From Nocardioides sp. S5 (GTDB lineage: Bacteria; Actinomycetota; Actinomycetes; Propionibacteriales; Nocardioidaceae): a DNA stretch of 64,000 bases. This document shows, piece by piece, positions 17,973-26,803 of the stretch. The notes beneath the pieces are model-generated. The model was not told where the DNA came from. It did no database searches and saw only the letters and a program-made list of their open reading frames with translations. The stretch spans positions 1,984,001 through 2,048,000 of the forward strand of contig NZ_CP022296.1 in the NCBI RefSeq assembly GCF_017310035.1, given 5' to 3'. The position numbers were made by a program, and so were the translations under genes. How positions within the stretch are numbered: position 1 is the first letter of the stretch; each line of letters starts with the position of its first letter.

Positions 17973-18313
17973 CCCTGTCTCTACGTACCGCGCGGCACGC
18001 ATCGAGAGTTGTCGCAACATCCTCACGCCACGGATAAGCAACCGCGGCGCGCACGATTCGGACACTCTGGCGCCGCTGACTTTGGTCACGCGCCGCAGCG
18101 TGGCGGCTCAGCGTCCCCGCATCCGTCCCCCCAGAACCGTCGAACGCCGGGGGGAGGTGGCGCCCCGAGCCGCGTTTACGCAGGTGAGGCAGCGTCCCCC
18201 CGAAACTTCAAGGAGATTTCGGAGCCGGTGGCTCAAGTGGTGGAGGAGGAGTTCCGCAAGCGGATCGGCTAGTGAGACACCCTGATGCTGTTGGACGGCG
18301 CTACCGTGCTTCC
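17973..18313. other. Intergenic region with no supported gene
   Basis: The 341 bases after the zinc-knuckle gene hold only short frames with arbitrary composition. Near the right end, TACCGT seven bases before a GTG resembles a -10 box for a leaderless transcript of the acetyltransferase gene. Confidence 0.45.
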
Positions 18314-18916
18314 GTGACGCAGCCCGGAATTACCTCGGAACCGGTGCTGTCGCGCGGCCACCTGTCTCAGCAGGAGCAGCCGCGATTGTCCGTGGCAGGG
18401 TTGACACTGCGTCCGTGGGAACACGCAGATGCGCCCTCGTTAGTTCGGGCCTACGAGGACCCGGACATCCACCGCTGGCATGCCCGATCCATGTCTCTCA
18501 CCGAAGCCGAGTCATGGGTTGCTTACGAGTTGGACCGCTGGGAGCAGGAACGCGGGGGCGGCTGGGCGATCGCCCGGGCTGGATCGTTGCTGGGCCGGGT
18601 CGCAATTGGGAGCCTGTCCCTGCATGAGGCTCGGGCCGAAGTGTCGTACTGGGTTCTCCCGGAGTCCCGCGGTCAGGGAGTCGCCACGCTTGCCCTAGGC
18701 GCCGTCGCAGACTGGGCCTTCGATGAGGTCGGCTTTCACCGTCTGGAACTTGACCACTCGACCAGCAACGCAGCGTCTTGTCGCGTCGCCGCGAAGGCGG
18801 GCTTCGTTCCGGAGGGAACGAAGCGGTCGCAGGCCTTGCATCTCGACGGATGGCACGACATGCACGCCCATGGCCTACTCGCCCACGACGCTCGCCCTCA
18901 CCGCCGCGACGGATAG
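18314..18916 (+). CDS. GNAT-family N-acetyltransferase (RimJ/RimL type)
   Basis: About 200 aa. Features of the RimJ-type GNAT fold are visible: LTLRPWEHADAPSLVRAYED near the N terminus, WAIARAGSLLGRVAIGSL for strands 2-4, the acetyl-CoA loop VLPESRGQGVATLALGAVADW, and AASCRVAAKAGFVPEGTKR for the C-terminal helix. It would transfer an acetyl group to an amine of a small molecule or a protein N terminus; the substrate is unknown. I prefer the GTG at 18314 because a -10-like TACCGT suggests a leaderless message; an in-frame ATG at 18272 is the alternative. Confidence 0.85.
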   Translation: MTQPGITSEPVLSRGHLSQQEQPRLSVAGLTLRPWEHADAPSLVRAYEDPDIHRWHARSMSLTEAESWVAYELDRWEQERGGGWAIARAGSLLGRVAIGSLSLHEARAEVSYWVLPESRGQGVATLALGAVADWAFDEVGFHRLELDHSTSNAASCRVAAKAGFVPEGTKRSQALHLDGWHDMHAHGLLAHDARPHRRDG

Positions 18917-18982
18917 ATGCTGGACCGCTTGATCAACGACCACGCCCTCGAGTAGCCAATCGAGCACGAATGACTCAGGAGG

Positions 18983-19229
18983 TCATAGGACCAGCTTAAG
19001 TCCCTCATGGGAGGCAACGAATCCGAGCCGTTCGTAGAACCGCAGCGCATCGGCTCGCACCTTGTCCGTGGTCAGTTGCACCATCGCGCACCCACGCTGT
19101 CGCGACTCATCGATCGCCCAGGCGACCATCGCCGATCCCAGCCCGCCACTGCGATAATCTTGCCTGACCCGTACCCCCTCAAGTTGAGCGCGCAACGCAC
19201 CGCGTCGGGCGAGTCCCGGGATGAAGGTC
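18983..19229 (-). pseudogene. 3' half of a GNAT acetyltransferase gene split by an IS3 element
   Basis: The segment encodes the C-terminal half of a GNAT protein: TFIPGLARRGALRAQLEGV, the acetyl-CoA loop VRQDYRSGGLGSAMVAWAID and ALRFYERLGF. Its N-terminal half lies at 20600-20847 on the other side of the insertion sequence. Joining the halves at a single copy of the 3-bp duplication restores QLTFIPG in frame and gives a 163-aa protein, a normal GNAT length. Confidence 0.92.
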
Positions 19230-19255
19230 GGGCCCTGCCCCCGGATCTTGGACAC
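19230..19255 (+). repeat. Left terminal inverted repeat of the IS3 element
   Basis: Reads inward GGGCCCTGCCCCCGGATCTT and on through GGACAC. It matches the right end at 23 of 26 positions. Confidence 0.9.
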
Positions 19256-19264
19256 AGGGTGTGA

Positions 19265-20161
19265 TTACGCAGCGGGTTGCAGCGTAGCGGCGTAGTTGGA
19301 CTCGTAGGTGGACGGGGACAGGTAGCGGCACCAGGAATGGCGTCGGCGGGTGTTGTAGCGCACGAGCCACTTGAAGACCTGCCGGCGACACGTCGCCTCG
19401 TCGCTCCAGCAGGCGGCGTCTTGGAGGACCTCGCGCTTCATCGTGGCGTTGAACGACTCCGCCAACGCGTTGTCGGCCGAGGAGCCGACCGCACCCATCG
19501 ACTGGGTGACGCCGAGCCTCTTGCAGAGCTTGGCGTAGTCCTTCGAGCAGTAGACCGACCCGTGGTCGCTGTGGAAGATCGCGCCCTTGAGGGTGCCGCG
19601 GGTTCCGGCAGCAGCCTTCAAGGCGTCCTCGACGAGCTCGGTGCGCATGTGGTCGGCGACGGCCCAGCCGGCGAGGCGACGTGAGTAGCAGTCGATGACG
19701 GTCGCCAGGTACAGGTTCGTCCCGTCGGCCAACGGCAGGTAGGTGATGTCCCCGACGTAGCGTTCGTTCGGGGCTTCGGCGGTGAAGTCCCGGTTGAGCA
19801 GGTCGGGGTACTTCTGCCCCGATGGCTCGGGGATCGTGGTCCGCACTCGACGCTTCTTCACATAGCCACGGATGCCCTCAAGGCGCATCACCCGGGCGAC
19901 GCGCTTGTGGTTCACGCGGTCGCCGGCAGGTGCGCCGTCGTTGAGCTCAGCGGTGATCCGTGGCGCACCCTGGGTGCTGTCCTCGGCATGCACCGCTCTG
20001 ATCCGTTCCGCGAGCTCGGCATCGGCTCGGGTGCGCTCCTCGCGTGCTGGGGCCGCCTTGAGCCAGGCGTAGTAGGACGAGCGCTCGATCTCGACGAGCT
20101 CGCACAGTCGCTTCACCTCGAAGGTGGTGGAGTTGTCGGCGACGAACTGGAAGCGACTCAC
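19265..20161 (-). CDS. IS3-family transposase OrfB (DDE integrase core)
   Basis: A 298-aa protein with an N-terminal HTH_21-like domain and an rve-type catalytic core. The DDE residues are visible: Asp in YVGDITYLPL, Asp in IFHSDHGSVYCS, and Glu in ALAESFNATMKREV. Its ATG overlaps the orfA stop (ATGA). In this family OrfB is made by coupling or as an OrfAB fusion by frameshifting; I did not identify a slippery site. The gene appears intact, so the element may still be active. Confidence 0.96.
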   Translation of the reverse strand: MSRFQFVADNSTTFEVKRLCELVEIERSSYYAWLKAAPAREERTRADAELAERIRAVHAEDSTQGAPRITAELNDGAPAGDRVNHKRVARVMRLEGIRGYVKKRRVRTTIPEPSGQKYPDLLNRDFTAEAPNERYVGDITYLPLADGTNLYLATVIDCYSRRLAGWAVADHMRTELVEDALKAAAGTRGTLKGAIFHSDHGSVYCSKDYAKLCKRLGVTQSMGAVGSSADNALAESFNATMKREVLQDAACWSDEATCRRQVFKWLVRYNTRRRHSWCRYLSPSTYESNYAATLQPAA

Positions 20162-20526
20162 CAGCGCGTCTCCCCGGCGAAATATTTGGCCGCCCGTTGG
20201 AGGATCTCGCGCTCGGTGGTGAGCTTGGTTGTCTCGACCTCGAGCTCGTTCACCCGGGCCTGAAGCCGGGCGATCTTCTGTTCCGGTGTCTCCTCGGGCG
20301 CCGCCGACGGGCTCCTGGACGAGCTCTTGGACTGCAGTGGGCTGGAGGTCAGCGTCCCGTCAGCGGCGGTCTTCTTGCCGGTCCCGTAGGCCTCGAGCCA
20401 GTGCCGCAGCGTGCCGCGCACGATGCCGAGGTCATCGGCGATGCCGCGGACCGTGGCGCCCGGGGTGGACTCGTACAAGTCGACGGCCTGACGACGGAAC
20501 TCCTCGGAGTAGTTCTTCCTGGCCAT
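20158..20526 (-). CDS. IS3-family transposase OrfA (HTH)
   Basis: A 122-aa protein starting at ATG 20526 (MARKNYSEEF). The HTH_Tnp_1 domain is at about 5-55 (FRRQAVDLYESTPGATVRGI, then LGIVRGTLRHWL). A Ser/Pro-rich linker is followed by a C-terminal leucine-zipper-like coiled coil (IARLQARVNELEVETTKL). It binds the IS ends and partners OrfB. Confidence 0.95.
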   Translation of the reverse strand: MARKNYSEEFRRQAVDLYESTPGATVRGIADDLGIVRGTLRHWLEAYGTGKKTAADGTLTSSPLQSKSSSRSPSAAPEETPEQKIARLQARVNELEVETTKLTTEREILQRAAKYFAGETRW

Positions 20527-20573
20527 GATTCTCGGATCATCTCGCTTCCCCAGCACCAGATGCTGGATTCAGC

Positions 20574-20599
20574 GTGTCCAAGAACCGGGGTCAGGCCCC
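20574..20599 (-). repeat. Right terminal inverted repeat of the IS3 element
   Basis: Read inward on the minus strand it is GGGGCCTGACCCCGGTTCTT and on through GGACAC. It mismatches the left end at three positions. Confidence 0.9.
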
Positions 20600-20847
20600 G
20601 TCAGCTGCATAGTCGCCACCACCTGCGCCTCGTGAGTGGCAACAAGAAGCAGGTGGGCCGGGTCCGCGTCGATGGCTTCGAAAGCGTCAAGGTAGGGCCG
20701 TAGTCCGGAGCCGGCCGTGGCACCCTCACGACCGGCACCGAGCTGGTCGTCGACCAGCAGCTCGACGATCGCCGAGATGTCGTTGCTTGTTGCTTCACGC
20801 AGGATCATCTGAAGGTCCTGCACGGACAGCCGTTCGGTGATCGTCAT
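20600..20847 (-). pseudogene. 5' half of the split GNAT acetyltransferase gene
   Basis: From ATG 20847 the frame encodes the N-terminal GNAT segment: MILREATSNDISAIVELLVD, then AHLLLVATHEAQVVATMQLT. It then runs into IS sequence and stops. The missing half lies at 18983-19229. The gene lost function through the IS3 insertion and has no other visible damage, so the event is probably recent. Confidence 0.92.
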
Positions 20848-21179
20848 GCCCCCAATCCTGCCGCCTCGCCCTCCCACTCGCGGATCCCGCACCGGTGAGG
20901 AAGCCAGGTGCAGCACCCATCGGACGATCCCGGAGGGTTCGGTCGATCCACCGCGGCGGCGCTAGCCGAGGCGCGAGGCAATCTCAAGCAGCGCTGGACC
21001 CCGATCGACCTTAGACGACTGCCCTGGTTCATCGGAGACTGGCCGATCACCTGACATCACCCAAGTAGATTGACTTGTCGTAGGCAAAGTCTCGCTCGGG
21101 CAACTTTGCACAGACGGTCCTGATTGCGAAGCGTTGTCAATGTAGGTGGTCGCGACAGGGACAGAGCTGCGCAGACGAG
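20848..21179. other. Intergenic region with no supported gene
   Basis: About 330 bases between the split acetyltransferase and the end of the subtilase gene, somewhat less GC-rich than its surroundings. It must contain the acetyltransferase promoter. No hairpin terminator or RNA gene was recognised. Confidence 0.4.
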
Positions 21180-23792
21180 TTACGGCTGGATTCGGTTGCG
21201 CTGGGCGGCGCGTACGCGGGCACGCAACTGAGCCCTGGCCTCGTCGTGGATGGTCGTCGACGTCGTGATCGCGGTCTCTACCGAGACGACCAGCCCGTAG
21301 CGAACTACGCGGCCGGCTTTGAGCCGCTGCGCGTCGTCCATGCACTGGACATGAAGCTGGAGGGCACCTCCGTCGTTGAAGACGAGTGCCTTCTGGCCGT
21401 CACTGATCTCGTGCTGCACACTGCCGCGGCGGGTGGCGTTGTGATCGGCTTCGATTCGCGCGCCCCCGGTCTCGTGGTCGTCGAGTCGCTCGAAGAAAAC
21501 TTTGGCGCCGCGGTAGCGGTTCAGGTGCCCCGCCGTGGGGACGAACGAGGCGACCGTTGCGGTGACGCGGTGCCATTCAGCCTTGGCTCGCAGGGAGGCG
21601 GGGAGCGGGATCTCGTAGGTGTGTCTGTGCTCTCGTCCCAGCGAGCCGCCTGCGATGAGCACGGCGCGGTTCGTCGCCGCACTCGCAATGCGCTCGGGAC
21701 GGATCGCGCCATACCCGAGAACGGCCGTGAGTTCGCGCCGCCACCGTTGAGGATGGAGCCCGAGCGCCGCGCGTAGCCGCTCGCCCTCCTGCCCCCATGT
21801 GCTTGTGTGGACGAGCAGTGCCTTGGCGAGGACGGGGTGGTACTGGGGATCGGGGAACTCCGCGTCGTCGGCGCTGTCGCGGCCTACTTCAAGGATGTCG
21901 AAGATCCGACTGGCCTCACGGGTCACGAGCGCGGTCGCGTTGCTTGTGCCGTGGGTGTAAGCGGTGGCGTCGGTACGCCCCGCAGCTGCCGGCGCTGCCA
22001 CTTGGCTCCCGGGGCCTGTCGATGCCGTGTTCACCGGAACCAGTTCGACGGTCGGCGAGCCCCGCATCACGACGGGCCGTTGATAAAGCGCGCGACCACC
22101 GGCGTGGTAGACGTCGGGCTTGACCGAGCGGCCGACGCCGGGGCCCACTGCTCCGTAGAGGGCTGGCGCGTCCGGGTGTGCCAGGTCCCACACTGTGTCT
22201 GGCAGTGAGACCTCGCCGCTCTCGTCGGCGTGGGTCGCGGACACGGTCAAGGCGTTGACTGCATCCCCTGGTGGCAGGATCCCACGGACCTTGCTGGTCG
22301 CGTAGACGGCCTTTAGGGCGGCCTGAGCGGTGCTCTCAGGCGTTGCCGCTGAGTCGGCAGGGATCACGATCGGGACGTTGGGGTGATTGCCAGCGCTGAC
22401 GACGAAGAGCAGGTTGAAGTCGACGGACATCCAGTCCAGTAGCCGACCAAGCGGGCTCATCCGGCGGACGAGTGCTCGGGACTGTGCGCCGATCGAGAGG
22501 TTGACGATGCGAACGCTGGGAGCCGCCGGTGGGTGAGTGCCATCGCCTTCCACAATGCGGCGGACTGCTCGGTGGAGAAGATCGGCGAGCAGACGGCCCT
22601 GTACGGTCACCTCTTGCCGTGGCTGCAGGGGATGTGGTTGCAGGATCGGGCGGACATAGATCGGGCGGGCCAGAGGGTCCCCAGGCTTGGACAGGTCGCC
22701 GTGGAGGATCAGGGATGCCATCGCGGTGCCGTGGTGGCGGTTCGCCACACCGTAGGTGCTCCCGATCCCATCGGGGTCGTCGATGATCAGCCGACCAGCG
22801 AGCGCGTCGTGGTTCTGGAACGGCAGCCCGTCGAGCAGGGCGATCCTGGGTGGGTCGGTGACTCGCTCGGCGGGCGCGATCGAACTGCTCGACAACAGCT
22901 CGGTCTCCGGAGCGGTCACGGACATTGGAATGTAGGGACTGACGAACATGATCTCGTCAGCGTTGAGCAGGTCAATGGCTGCCGTGCCTTCACGCAGGAC
23001 GGTCTCGACCTGCTGGATCGGCAGCGCGACGAGAAGAGCGTGATAGCTGATCGAGTCGATCTGTGCCTGGGTCGTGACGGCGCCGCCTGCGCGCTCTACC
23101 ACCGCCCTGAGGTGTGACTCCGCACTGTTCCGCTGGGCGGGGTCGCGCCGGTACCAGAGTTCGATTTCGACGTTGACGGTGCTGATGGACTGACCGACAA
23201 CAGCGACGGTCTCCTGCCATCGTTCGAGCAGACCGGTCTCACGAACGCGGTCATCCGGGCCCCACCGTCGGATCCCTCGCAACTGCTCGAAGACGGTCTT
23301 GAACTTACCGAGTCCGCGCTCGAACGAGAGATTGGGATCCCGCTGCCACTGCTCGAAGAGGCTGACGAGCTGAGTGACTGCGGTTGCGTTCGACATCACT
23401 AGGTACAGCGAGTGTTGCACCGTGTTGTCGGTACGCGCGCCACCTTGAACCATGTGGAAGTCGTCGTCGGGCTCGCTGGGTTCATCGAGCAGTTCGGCGA
23501 GAAATTCCAGGCCTTCGATCTTGTTGACGGCGTTTCCAAATGCCTCCACCGTGCCGGCCAGATCGAAAACCAGGACCAGGGCCGGGTCGACCTCGTCGAC
23601 CTGCTCGTGGCTCAACTCGGCACGACGGGCATCGAACGCATCGGAAAGGGCGCGGAACTGTGGGGACATTCGCTGGCCTTGGCGAGCCGCCGGGACCTTC
23701 GAGAGCCGCGGCATGTCGCGACGGGTCTGCTTGATCCGTTCGCCCACCTCCGGCGCGCCGAGCGCGAGGAGCGGGCGCTGATCCCCGCTCAC
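21180..23792 (-). CDS. Subtilisin-like serine protease, IetS-like
   Basis: An 870-aa S8-family protease. The catalytic triad is visible: Asp in PRIALLDGLPFQNHD (about 320), His in ANRHHGTAMASLIL (about 355), and Ser in THGTSNATALVTRE (about 625). The oxyanion Asn lies in VVSAGNHPN. The N-terminal 290 residues are a family-specific region, and no signal peptide is seen, so it acts inside the cell. Its ATG overlaps the stop of an AAA ATPase gene. This ATPase-subtilase pair is the IetAS arrangement, known both from plasmid exclusion in rhizobia/agrobacteria and as the Iet anti-phage system. The ATPase probably controls or feeds the protease. Confidence 0.9.
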   Translation of the reverse strand: MSGDQRPLLALGAPEVGERIKQTRRDMPRLSKVPAARQGQRMSPQFRALSDAFDARRAELSHEQVDEVDPALVLVFDLAGTVEAFGNAVNKIEGLEFLAELLDEPSEPDDDFHMVQGGARTDNTVQHSLYLVMSNATAVTQLVSLFEQWQRDPNLSFERGLGKFKTVFEQLRGIRRWGPDDRVRETGLLERWQETVAVVGQSISTVNVEIELWYRRDPAQRNSAESHLRAVVERAGGAVTTQAQIDSISYHALLVALPIQQVETVLREGTAAIDLLNADEIMFVSPYIPMSVTAPETELLSSSSIAPAERVTDPPRIALLDGLPFQNHDALAGRLIIDDPDGIGSTYGVANRHHGTAMASLILHGDLSKPGDPLARPIYVRPILQPHPLQPRQEVTVQGRLLADLLHRAVRRIVEGDGTHPPAAPSVRIVNLSIGAQSRALVRRMSPLGRLLDWMSVDFNLLFVVSAGNHPNVPIVIPADSAATPESTAQAALKAVYATSKVRGILPPGDAVNALTVSATHADESGEVSLPDTVWDLAHPDAPALYGAVGPGVGRSVKPDVYHAGGRALYQRPVVMRGSPTVELVPVNTASTGPGSQVAAPAAAGRTDATAYTHGTSNATALVTREASRIFDILEVGRDSADDAEFPDPQYHPVLAKALLVHTSTWGQEGERLRAALGLHPQRWRRELTAVLGYGAIRPERIASAATNRAVLIAGGSLGREHRHTYEIPLPASLRAKAEWHRVTATVASFVPTAGHLNRYRGAKVFFERLDDHETGGARIEADHNATRRGSVQHEISDGQKALVFNDGGALQLHVQCMDDAQRLKAGRVVRYGLVVSVETAITTSTTIHDEARAQLRARVRAAQRNRIQP

Positions 23793-24745
23793 TCGCCAGC
23801 TTGAGCTTGCCGGTGCTCAAGCCGTTCCTTCACGATGCGGCGGAGGTCCGCATCGGGCATCTCCAGCACCGCACGGCGCCGGATGTCCAGGGCGAACTCC
23901 TCAAGTTCAGCGAAGCTCGCTCCAGCGAGCTTGTCGGCAATGGTTCGCGGGGCATAGCCGAGGTCGCCACCAAGGCGCTGCGCGAGGCGCTCGAGGTGCT
24001 CGGTGGCCTGCGCCCGTGAAGGAGCGTGAAGCTCGGCTCTCACTTGGAACCGCCGCCAGGCGGCTCGATCCAGGAGTTCGCCGTGGTTGGTCGCGCCGAT
24101 GAGGATGACATGAGCTGGCAGCCGGTCGATCTGCAGGAGCAGCGTGGACACGACTCGTTTGATCTCACCAGTCTCGTGCTCATCGGAGCGTTCCTTGGCG
24201 ATGGTGTCGAGCTCGTCGAAGAAGAGGACGCAACGTCGCGTGCGGACGAACTCGAACGCGTTGTCCAACCGGGCAGCTGTCTCGCCGAGGAAACTTGAGA
24301 CCACACCCTCGTAGCGGATCACGTAGAACGGCAGCATCAGCTCCGCGGCGATTGCCTCCGCGACACTGGTCTTCCCGTTACCCGGCGGTCCTGACAGCAG
24401 GAGGCGGTTGCGTGGCTCGATGCCATAGCTCCGGAGAAGCTCTGACCGCTTCTGTTCCTCGATCAGTTCGGTGACGACGCGGCTGGTCACGGGAGCGAGT
24501 TCTAGGTCCTCGAGCTTGCGGTCCGGGACGATCTCATGGACCAGGTCGCGAATCGCCGAGGCGTGGTCGTCGCGCGGCTTGCTCGTGCCGAGTGTTGTTA
24601 TGAGTTCCGACAAGCGATCCGCGAGAAGGTGGTGCTGGTTGGCACGTTCCTCCGAGATGACCGCTTCGACGAGGATCTTGAAGCGGTCCCGGTCGCCTCG
24701 GCGCTCGGCCTCAACGAGATCGAGGAGCAGGTCCGACCGCGCCAT
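23789..24745 (-). CDS. AAA-family ATPase, IetA-like
   Basis: A 318-aa AAA ATPase starting at ATG 24745 with GGAGGAGGG upstream; longer frames reach into noncoding DNA. Walker A GPPGNGKTS is near residue 125, Walker B VLFFDELDTIA near 180, sensor 1 in LIGATNHGELLDRAAWRRF, and a C-terminal lid. The first 100 residues are helical and may bind the partner. It overlaps the subtilase gene by ATGA, giving equimolar synthesis. Together they form an IetAS-type defence or exclusion module. Confidence 0.9.
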   Translation of the reverse strand: MARSDLLLDLVEAERRGDRDRFKILVEAVISEERANQHHLLADRLSELITTLGTSKPRDDHASAIRDLVHEIVPDRKLEDLELAPVTSRVVTELIEEQKRSELLRSYGIEPRNRLLLSGPPGNGKTSVAEAIAAELMLPFYVIRYEGVVSSFLGETAARLDNAFEFVRTRRCVLFFDELDTIAKERSDEHETGEIKRVVSTLLLQIDRLPAHVILIGATNHGELLDRAAWRRFQVRAELHAPSRAQATEHLERLAQRLGGDLGYAPRTIADKLAGASFAELEEFALDIRRRAVLEMPDADLRRIVKERLEHRQAQAGE

Positions 24746-25397
24746 GCGCTCGCCCTCCTCCGCTGGATGCCCTGAACGGTCATGGTAGTCACCGCGAATT
24801 CCAGCGTACGACTCGACGCTGACAGTATCTTTGGAGGCGCGCCTCGGTCTGCGAATCTCGCCAACGCAAGACCGTCGTCTCGAACAGCGCACATCGGTGT
24901 AACCACAGCGCTCCAGGCCCCATCGGTGCCGTTCACAGGTCAATCTCCAGCCGCCACCCCAACTCCCGCCCTCAATGTCGATCAGATCAATGTTCTTTGG
25001 CTGAAAGTTCGCGCTGGCCAAGATTCGCTGCATCTCGACACGACTCGACTTCCACATTCCCGACATGCACCGTCGGAATTGGTGCCGGGCAGGTGTCCGA
25101 AACCGGGTCGCCGCGCTCGCTTCTCCAGGCGTGATGGGGTGCACAAGCTGACCGCTGGAGGCTTGTACGCATAGTCGTGACGCCCTTCACCTCATCGAGG
25201 GAGATCGATTCCCGCAGGCACGTCACGCGCACACACATCGCGCTGATCCGGCGTCGTTGTCCGCTCGGCCCTAGGTCCCGGTCGCGGTCACGTGCGCGCG
25301 AGGGGACAACTCAAGGCGACGCAATCATCATCTTTGTGTCATGATGTTGTCGAATAGGAGGTCGACCGATCTCTTCGCCTGATTGAAGGACCCTCGC
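24746..25397. other. 652-bp region with no supported gene
   Basis: Several frames are open here on both strands, including an upstream extension of the ATPase frame, but none has coding-like composition or a ribosome site. It presumably holds the IetAS promoter on the right of 24745. AGGAGG at 25356 is not placed before a usable start. I see no RNA gene or repeat. Confidence 0.45.
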
Positions 25398-26024
25398 GTG
25401 ATCGTCGTCAACATCAAGCACTCCTTGAAGCGCCTCATCGACCAGGTGCGTCTCGGTATCCCCGACGACGTTCTGCTCGAGCAGCTCGAGTCCGACACGA
25501 CCACCAAGTGGGCCGGCCTGGGCAAGCAGGCCCTTGAGGCCCATCGCCCGCGCGCAGACGCGCTCTACGAGCACGGGAAGTCCGAGGAGGACGACTACCT
25601 CGTCGGGGTTTCGGGGGACCAGATTGTGTCGGTCTACGAGATCCGTGGCTGGCGTCGCGCCGAGGACGACGACCGTCGAGTGATCTTCAACGTCTCCCGA
25701 GCGCGGGCCGAGATGGCCGCCGCGGTCGGACAGCCGACCCCCGGAGGCCCCTGGAAGCGCGGCGAGTCCAGGCCCATCCGCTACGTCGACACTCAGCTAT
25801 TCATTGGCGAGCTGCACCGCCGCGGCCTGGTGGCCGCATACGAGGACGCCGAGGTCGACGCCGTCGAGCGCCGGATGGTCGAGGTGGTCCGCACACTCGC
25901 CGGACCGACCAAGGCCACCTCACCACTCGACGGCGTCGACCTCGAGCGCGACCCGCGCGGAGGCATCCGGATCACCGTCCCGATGGGCACCAAGGTCACG
26001 ATTGTCCAGCGCGATGCCAGCTAA
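25398..26024 (+). CDS. Hypothetical protein (about 208 aa)
   Basis: The start is taken as GTG 25398 (MIVVNIKHSLKRL); a TTG fifteen bases upstream is an alternative. The N-terminal half contains DDYLVGVSGDQIVSVYEIRG and RRVIFNVSRARAEMAAAVG. The C-terminal half has an ELHRRGLVAAYEDAEVDAVE helix and ends in beta-rich ITVPMGTKVTIV. It looks like a soluble regulatory or immunity-type protein without a recognised family. It lies next to the IetAS module but on the opposite strand. Confidence 0.65.
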   Translation: MIVVNIKHSLKRLIDQVRLGIPDDVLLEQLESDTTTKWAGLGKQALEAHRPRADALYEHGKSEEDDYLVGVSGDQIVSVYEIRGWRRAEDDDRRVIFNVSRARAEMAAAVGQPTPGGPWKRGESRPIRYVDTQLFIGELHRRGLVAAYEDAEVDAVERRMVEVVRTLAGPTKATSPLDGVDLERDPRGGIRITVPMGTKVTIVQRDAS

Positions 26025-26038
26025 GACGAGGAAGGCGC

Positions 26039-26200
26039 TTGAGGAGCCCAGCGCCATCAACAGACTGCTCACAAGCCCCTGTCACAGAGTCGTGGCAACG
26101 CACCCTGCGCGCCTGTGTCGTGATGCTCGCCCTCGCCGTACTGGCCATCGCCACAGCCGCCGCCAGCGCGGTCCTCGTCGGCGCGGTCGGCGGCCGGTAG
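26039..26200 (+). CDS. Possible small membrane protein (53 aa)
   Basis: A short frame 14 bases after the preceding gene, opening at a TTG. It reads SPAPSTDCSQAPVTESWQRT, then a hydrophobic segment ACVVMLALAVLAIATAAASA, then a short tail. A basic ESWQRTLR stretch followed by one helix is a common pattern in small proteins of actinobacterial mobile elements. The start codon is uncertain. Confidence 0.4.
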   Translation: MRSPAPSTDCSQAPVTESWQRTLRACVVMLALAVLAIATAAASAVLVGAVGGR

Positions 26201-26351
26201 TCAGGTGCAGTGCGAAAACATGACTGTCGGCCTTCGTGTCCGGTCCGAGGAGAGGTCCAGTTGGAGAGATCCGACTAACGACCACAACCGGTCGTTTCCG
26301 TCGATGCTGGTTGCCAGCGAGGAGCGTCGCGACGGGTTCACGGGACTCCTG

Positions 26352-26801
26352 TCAGAGGCCGGATTGTTGGCGTATGAGTGCTGCGGTGACGTCGGCAATG
26401 ACGGCGCTCGGTACTCCACGCAGAAGCTTTCCGGCGCGCCGGAGTGCGGACTGGTCGTCCTCGTCATCAACCTGTTCCGAGGCCTGCTCCAAGAGCTGCA
26501 CCAGGGAATCTGCGGCCGCGTCTTCGTCTGGCCATAGGCCAACGGCGCGCCGGCCACGCTCGGTGAGGCCGCGGCAGATAAACACGATCGTGCCGTGTCC
26601 GGCTGCCCTGGATGCTTTCCCAGTGAGGTATGCGCCGTTCATGCTGTCGAGCGCCCGGGCGACGGTCATGGCATCGAAGCTGAGTTCTCGAGCAATTTCG
26701 TCTGACACGGCGGGGCGCCCGTGTGCTTCAAGTCGTCGTGCCGCTGTTATCAGGATTGGCAGGTCTCGGGGGTGCCAGGTGTCGTCGAGCTTCTCCACCA
26801 T
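26352..26801 (-). CDS. Hypothetical protein, second of a tandem paralogous pair
   Basis: A 149-aa protein starting at ATG 26801, two bases after the stop of its paralogue. The N terminus (WHPRDLPILITAARRLEA, then a short helix pair) looks like a winged helix. It is followed by the shared LTERGRRAVGLWPDEDAA box and a C-terminal helical part ending VIADVTAALIRQQSGL. The resemblance to the next protein extends over the full length. The wHTH-like start suggests DNA binding; that is inference. Confidence 0.75.
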   Translation of the reverse strand: MVEKLDDTWHPRDLPILITAARRLEAHGRPAVSDEIARELSFDAMTVARALDSMNGAYLTGKASRAAGHGTIVFICRGLTERGRRAVGLWPDEDAAADSLVQLLEQASEQVDDEDDQSALRRAGKLLRGVPSAVIADVTAALIRQQSGL

Positions 26802-26803
26802 CG

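Larger units (their letters stand above)
19227..20602. mobile_element. IS3-family insertion sequence with 3-bp target duplication
   Basis: The element proper covers 19230-20599 (1370 bp). Its ends are 26-bp imperfect inverted repeats with 23 of 26 matches, and it is flanked by GTC at 19227-19229 and 20600-20602. The boundaries were fixed by the interrupted acetyltransferase: only this choice restores its frame. It encodes orfA and orfB with a 4-base overlap, the usual IS3 layout. Length, 3-bp duplication and gene structure all agree with the family. Confidence 0.95.

Noticed and set aside
15804..18089. A 761-codon minus-strand frame
   Set aside because: It is antisense to the HTH and zinc-knuckle genes, whose protein features (CxxC pairs, HTH) are clear. 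High-GC DNA often leaves such frames open.
24746..25144. An upstream extension of the IetA-like gene to a 451-aa protein
   Set aside because: The extension lacks a ribosome site and coding-like composition, while ATG 24745 has a strong GGAGG.
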